64,000 nucleotides of DNA from Streptomyces sp. NBC_01262. GTDB taxonomy: Bacteria > Actinomycetota > Actinomycetes > Streptomycetales > Streptomycetaceae. Under the pieces are notes generated by a model, which saw only the letters and a program-made list of their open reading frames with translations, did not search any database and was not told where the DNA came from. The stretch covers positions 1,860,001 through 1,924,000 of the forward strand of contig NZ_CP108462.1 in assembly GCF_036226365.1 (NCBI RefSeq). Reading direction: 5' to 3'. Shown here in pieces: positions 63,519-64,000 of the stretch (position 1 is the first letter of the stretch; each line of letters begins with the position of its first letter). A program made the position numbers and the translations under genes.

Positions 63519-63995
63519 CTATGAGGCCGTCACCTGCGAGAGCTGCGGCACGGTGCTCTGGTCGGCGGGCGCGGACCGGGTGAGGTACTGCGGTACGGGG
63601 GCGTCGTCGCCGCCGGTGTCGCGGACCAGGCCGTAGCGGAGCACGCCGGGTGGGCCGGTGTTGATGTCGGCGTTGACGTTGTCCCAGTTCATGACCTGGA
63701 TGGTGATGCCGTAGGCGACGGCGCTGGTCTCGTTCTGGTGGAGGGTGACCTCGCCGTCGACGTAGTAGTACTCGTTCTGCCACATCTGCTGGGCGCCCGC
63801 GGGCACCGAGAAGCCGGGCCACGCGCCGTGCTCGTCCATGCGCACGCCGCCGCCGGAGGCGACGTGGAACAGCTTGCCCTTCAGGCCGGTCCAGGTCGGC
63901 ATGGTGATGGTGCCCTTGCGGGTGGTGCTGAGCTGCCAGCGGACCCGGAAATAGCCCTGTCCCGTGAGGGTGACGGTGTTCCCGGCCCACTGCAT
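63519..63995 (-). CDS. hypothetical protein, N-terminus uncertain
   Basis: At least 158 residues, beginning at an ATG 6 bp from the window edge, so the real start may lie outside. The sequence is beta-rich with aromatic residues (VTLTGQGYFRVRWQLSTTRK; AQQMWQNEYYYVDGEVTLHQ; GITIQVMNWDNVNADINTGP) and has no membrane segment or recognised motif. It lies 10 nt upstream of the aldo/keto reductase gene on the same strand and is probably co-transcribed with it. Confidence 0.6.
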   Translation of the reverse strand: MQWAGNTVTLTGQGYFRVRWQLSTTRKGTITMPTWTGLKGKLFHVASGGGVRMDEHGAWPGFSVPAGAQQMWQNEYYYVDGEVTLHQNETSAVAYGITIQVMNWDNVNADINTGPPGVLRYGLVRDTGGDDAPVPQYLTRSAPADQSTVPQLSQVTAS

Positions 63996-64000
63996 GACGG

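Noticed and set aside
1..64000. CRISPR array, tRNA or rRNA genes
   Set aside because: No regularly spaced repeat series or recognisable cloverleaf/rRNA sequence was seen on reading through the window.

Overview
The window is high-GC DNA with long ORFs, many GTG/TTG starts and many ATGA/GTGA start-stop overlaps. Together with the families present (PucR regulator, SpoIIE-type PP2C phosphatase, HTH-TPR regulator, secreted RHS proteins, deacetylase-glycosyltransferase fusion) this points to a Streptomyces-like actinomycete chromosome. I saw no tRNA, rRNA, CRISPR array or classical biosynthetic cluster.

Left part (1-16.9 kb). On the minus strand an NfeD/YqiJ-like membrane protein, a flotillin and a giant DUF3686-type AAA ATPase form one unit, followed by a MarR regulator and a ClC chloride channel whose start codon lies in a perfect palindrome. 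Next come a PucR regulator, an S2P-like membrane protein that has lost its zinc-protease motif, a coupled alpha/beta hydrolase, an overlapping ion-transport trio (CPA1 antiporter, CBS protein, ArsB/NhaD permease) and a PP2C phosphatase.

Middle part (16.9-46.4 kb) is accessory. It holds an IS with 21/23 terminal repeats, a minus-strand secreted RHS protein with an overlapping putative immunity gene, a 1.1 kb AT-richer intergenic region, a small secreted protein, and a coupled lipoprotein/adaptor/ABC-ATPase/permease operon leading into a second RHS protein that contains a lysozyme-like and a golvesin-like module. Behind it lies an IS graveyard: an orphan rhs scrap, an IS5-family element split by a 2.3 kb insertion carrying an IS110-type transposase and a passenger gene, a decayed IS3-family element, and a 5'-truncated ADP-ribosylglycohydrolase.

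Right part (47-64 kb) returns to chromosomal-type genes (ketopantoate-reductase-like protein, NUDIX hydrolase, gamma-glutamyltransferase, GH18 lipoprotein, deacetylase-GT2, nucleotidyltransferase, sirtuin, aldo/keto reductase). Embedded in it, and the best candidate for an undescribed system, is a compact five-gene operon at 51.0-56.9 kb: HTH-TPR regulator, TIR protein with the DWVHREI catalytic motif, a 749-aa protein with a degenerate P-loop and alpha-helical C-terminus, a soluble SPFH-like protein and a multi-pass membrane protein. The TIR protein and the 749-aa protein share a short GNxFxxxTxxxxAVxGDxY motif that could let them recognise each other. I infer an NAD-consuming, membrane-tethered conflict or defence system.
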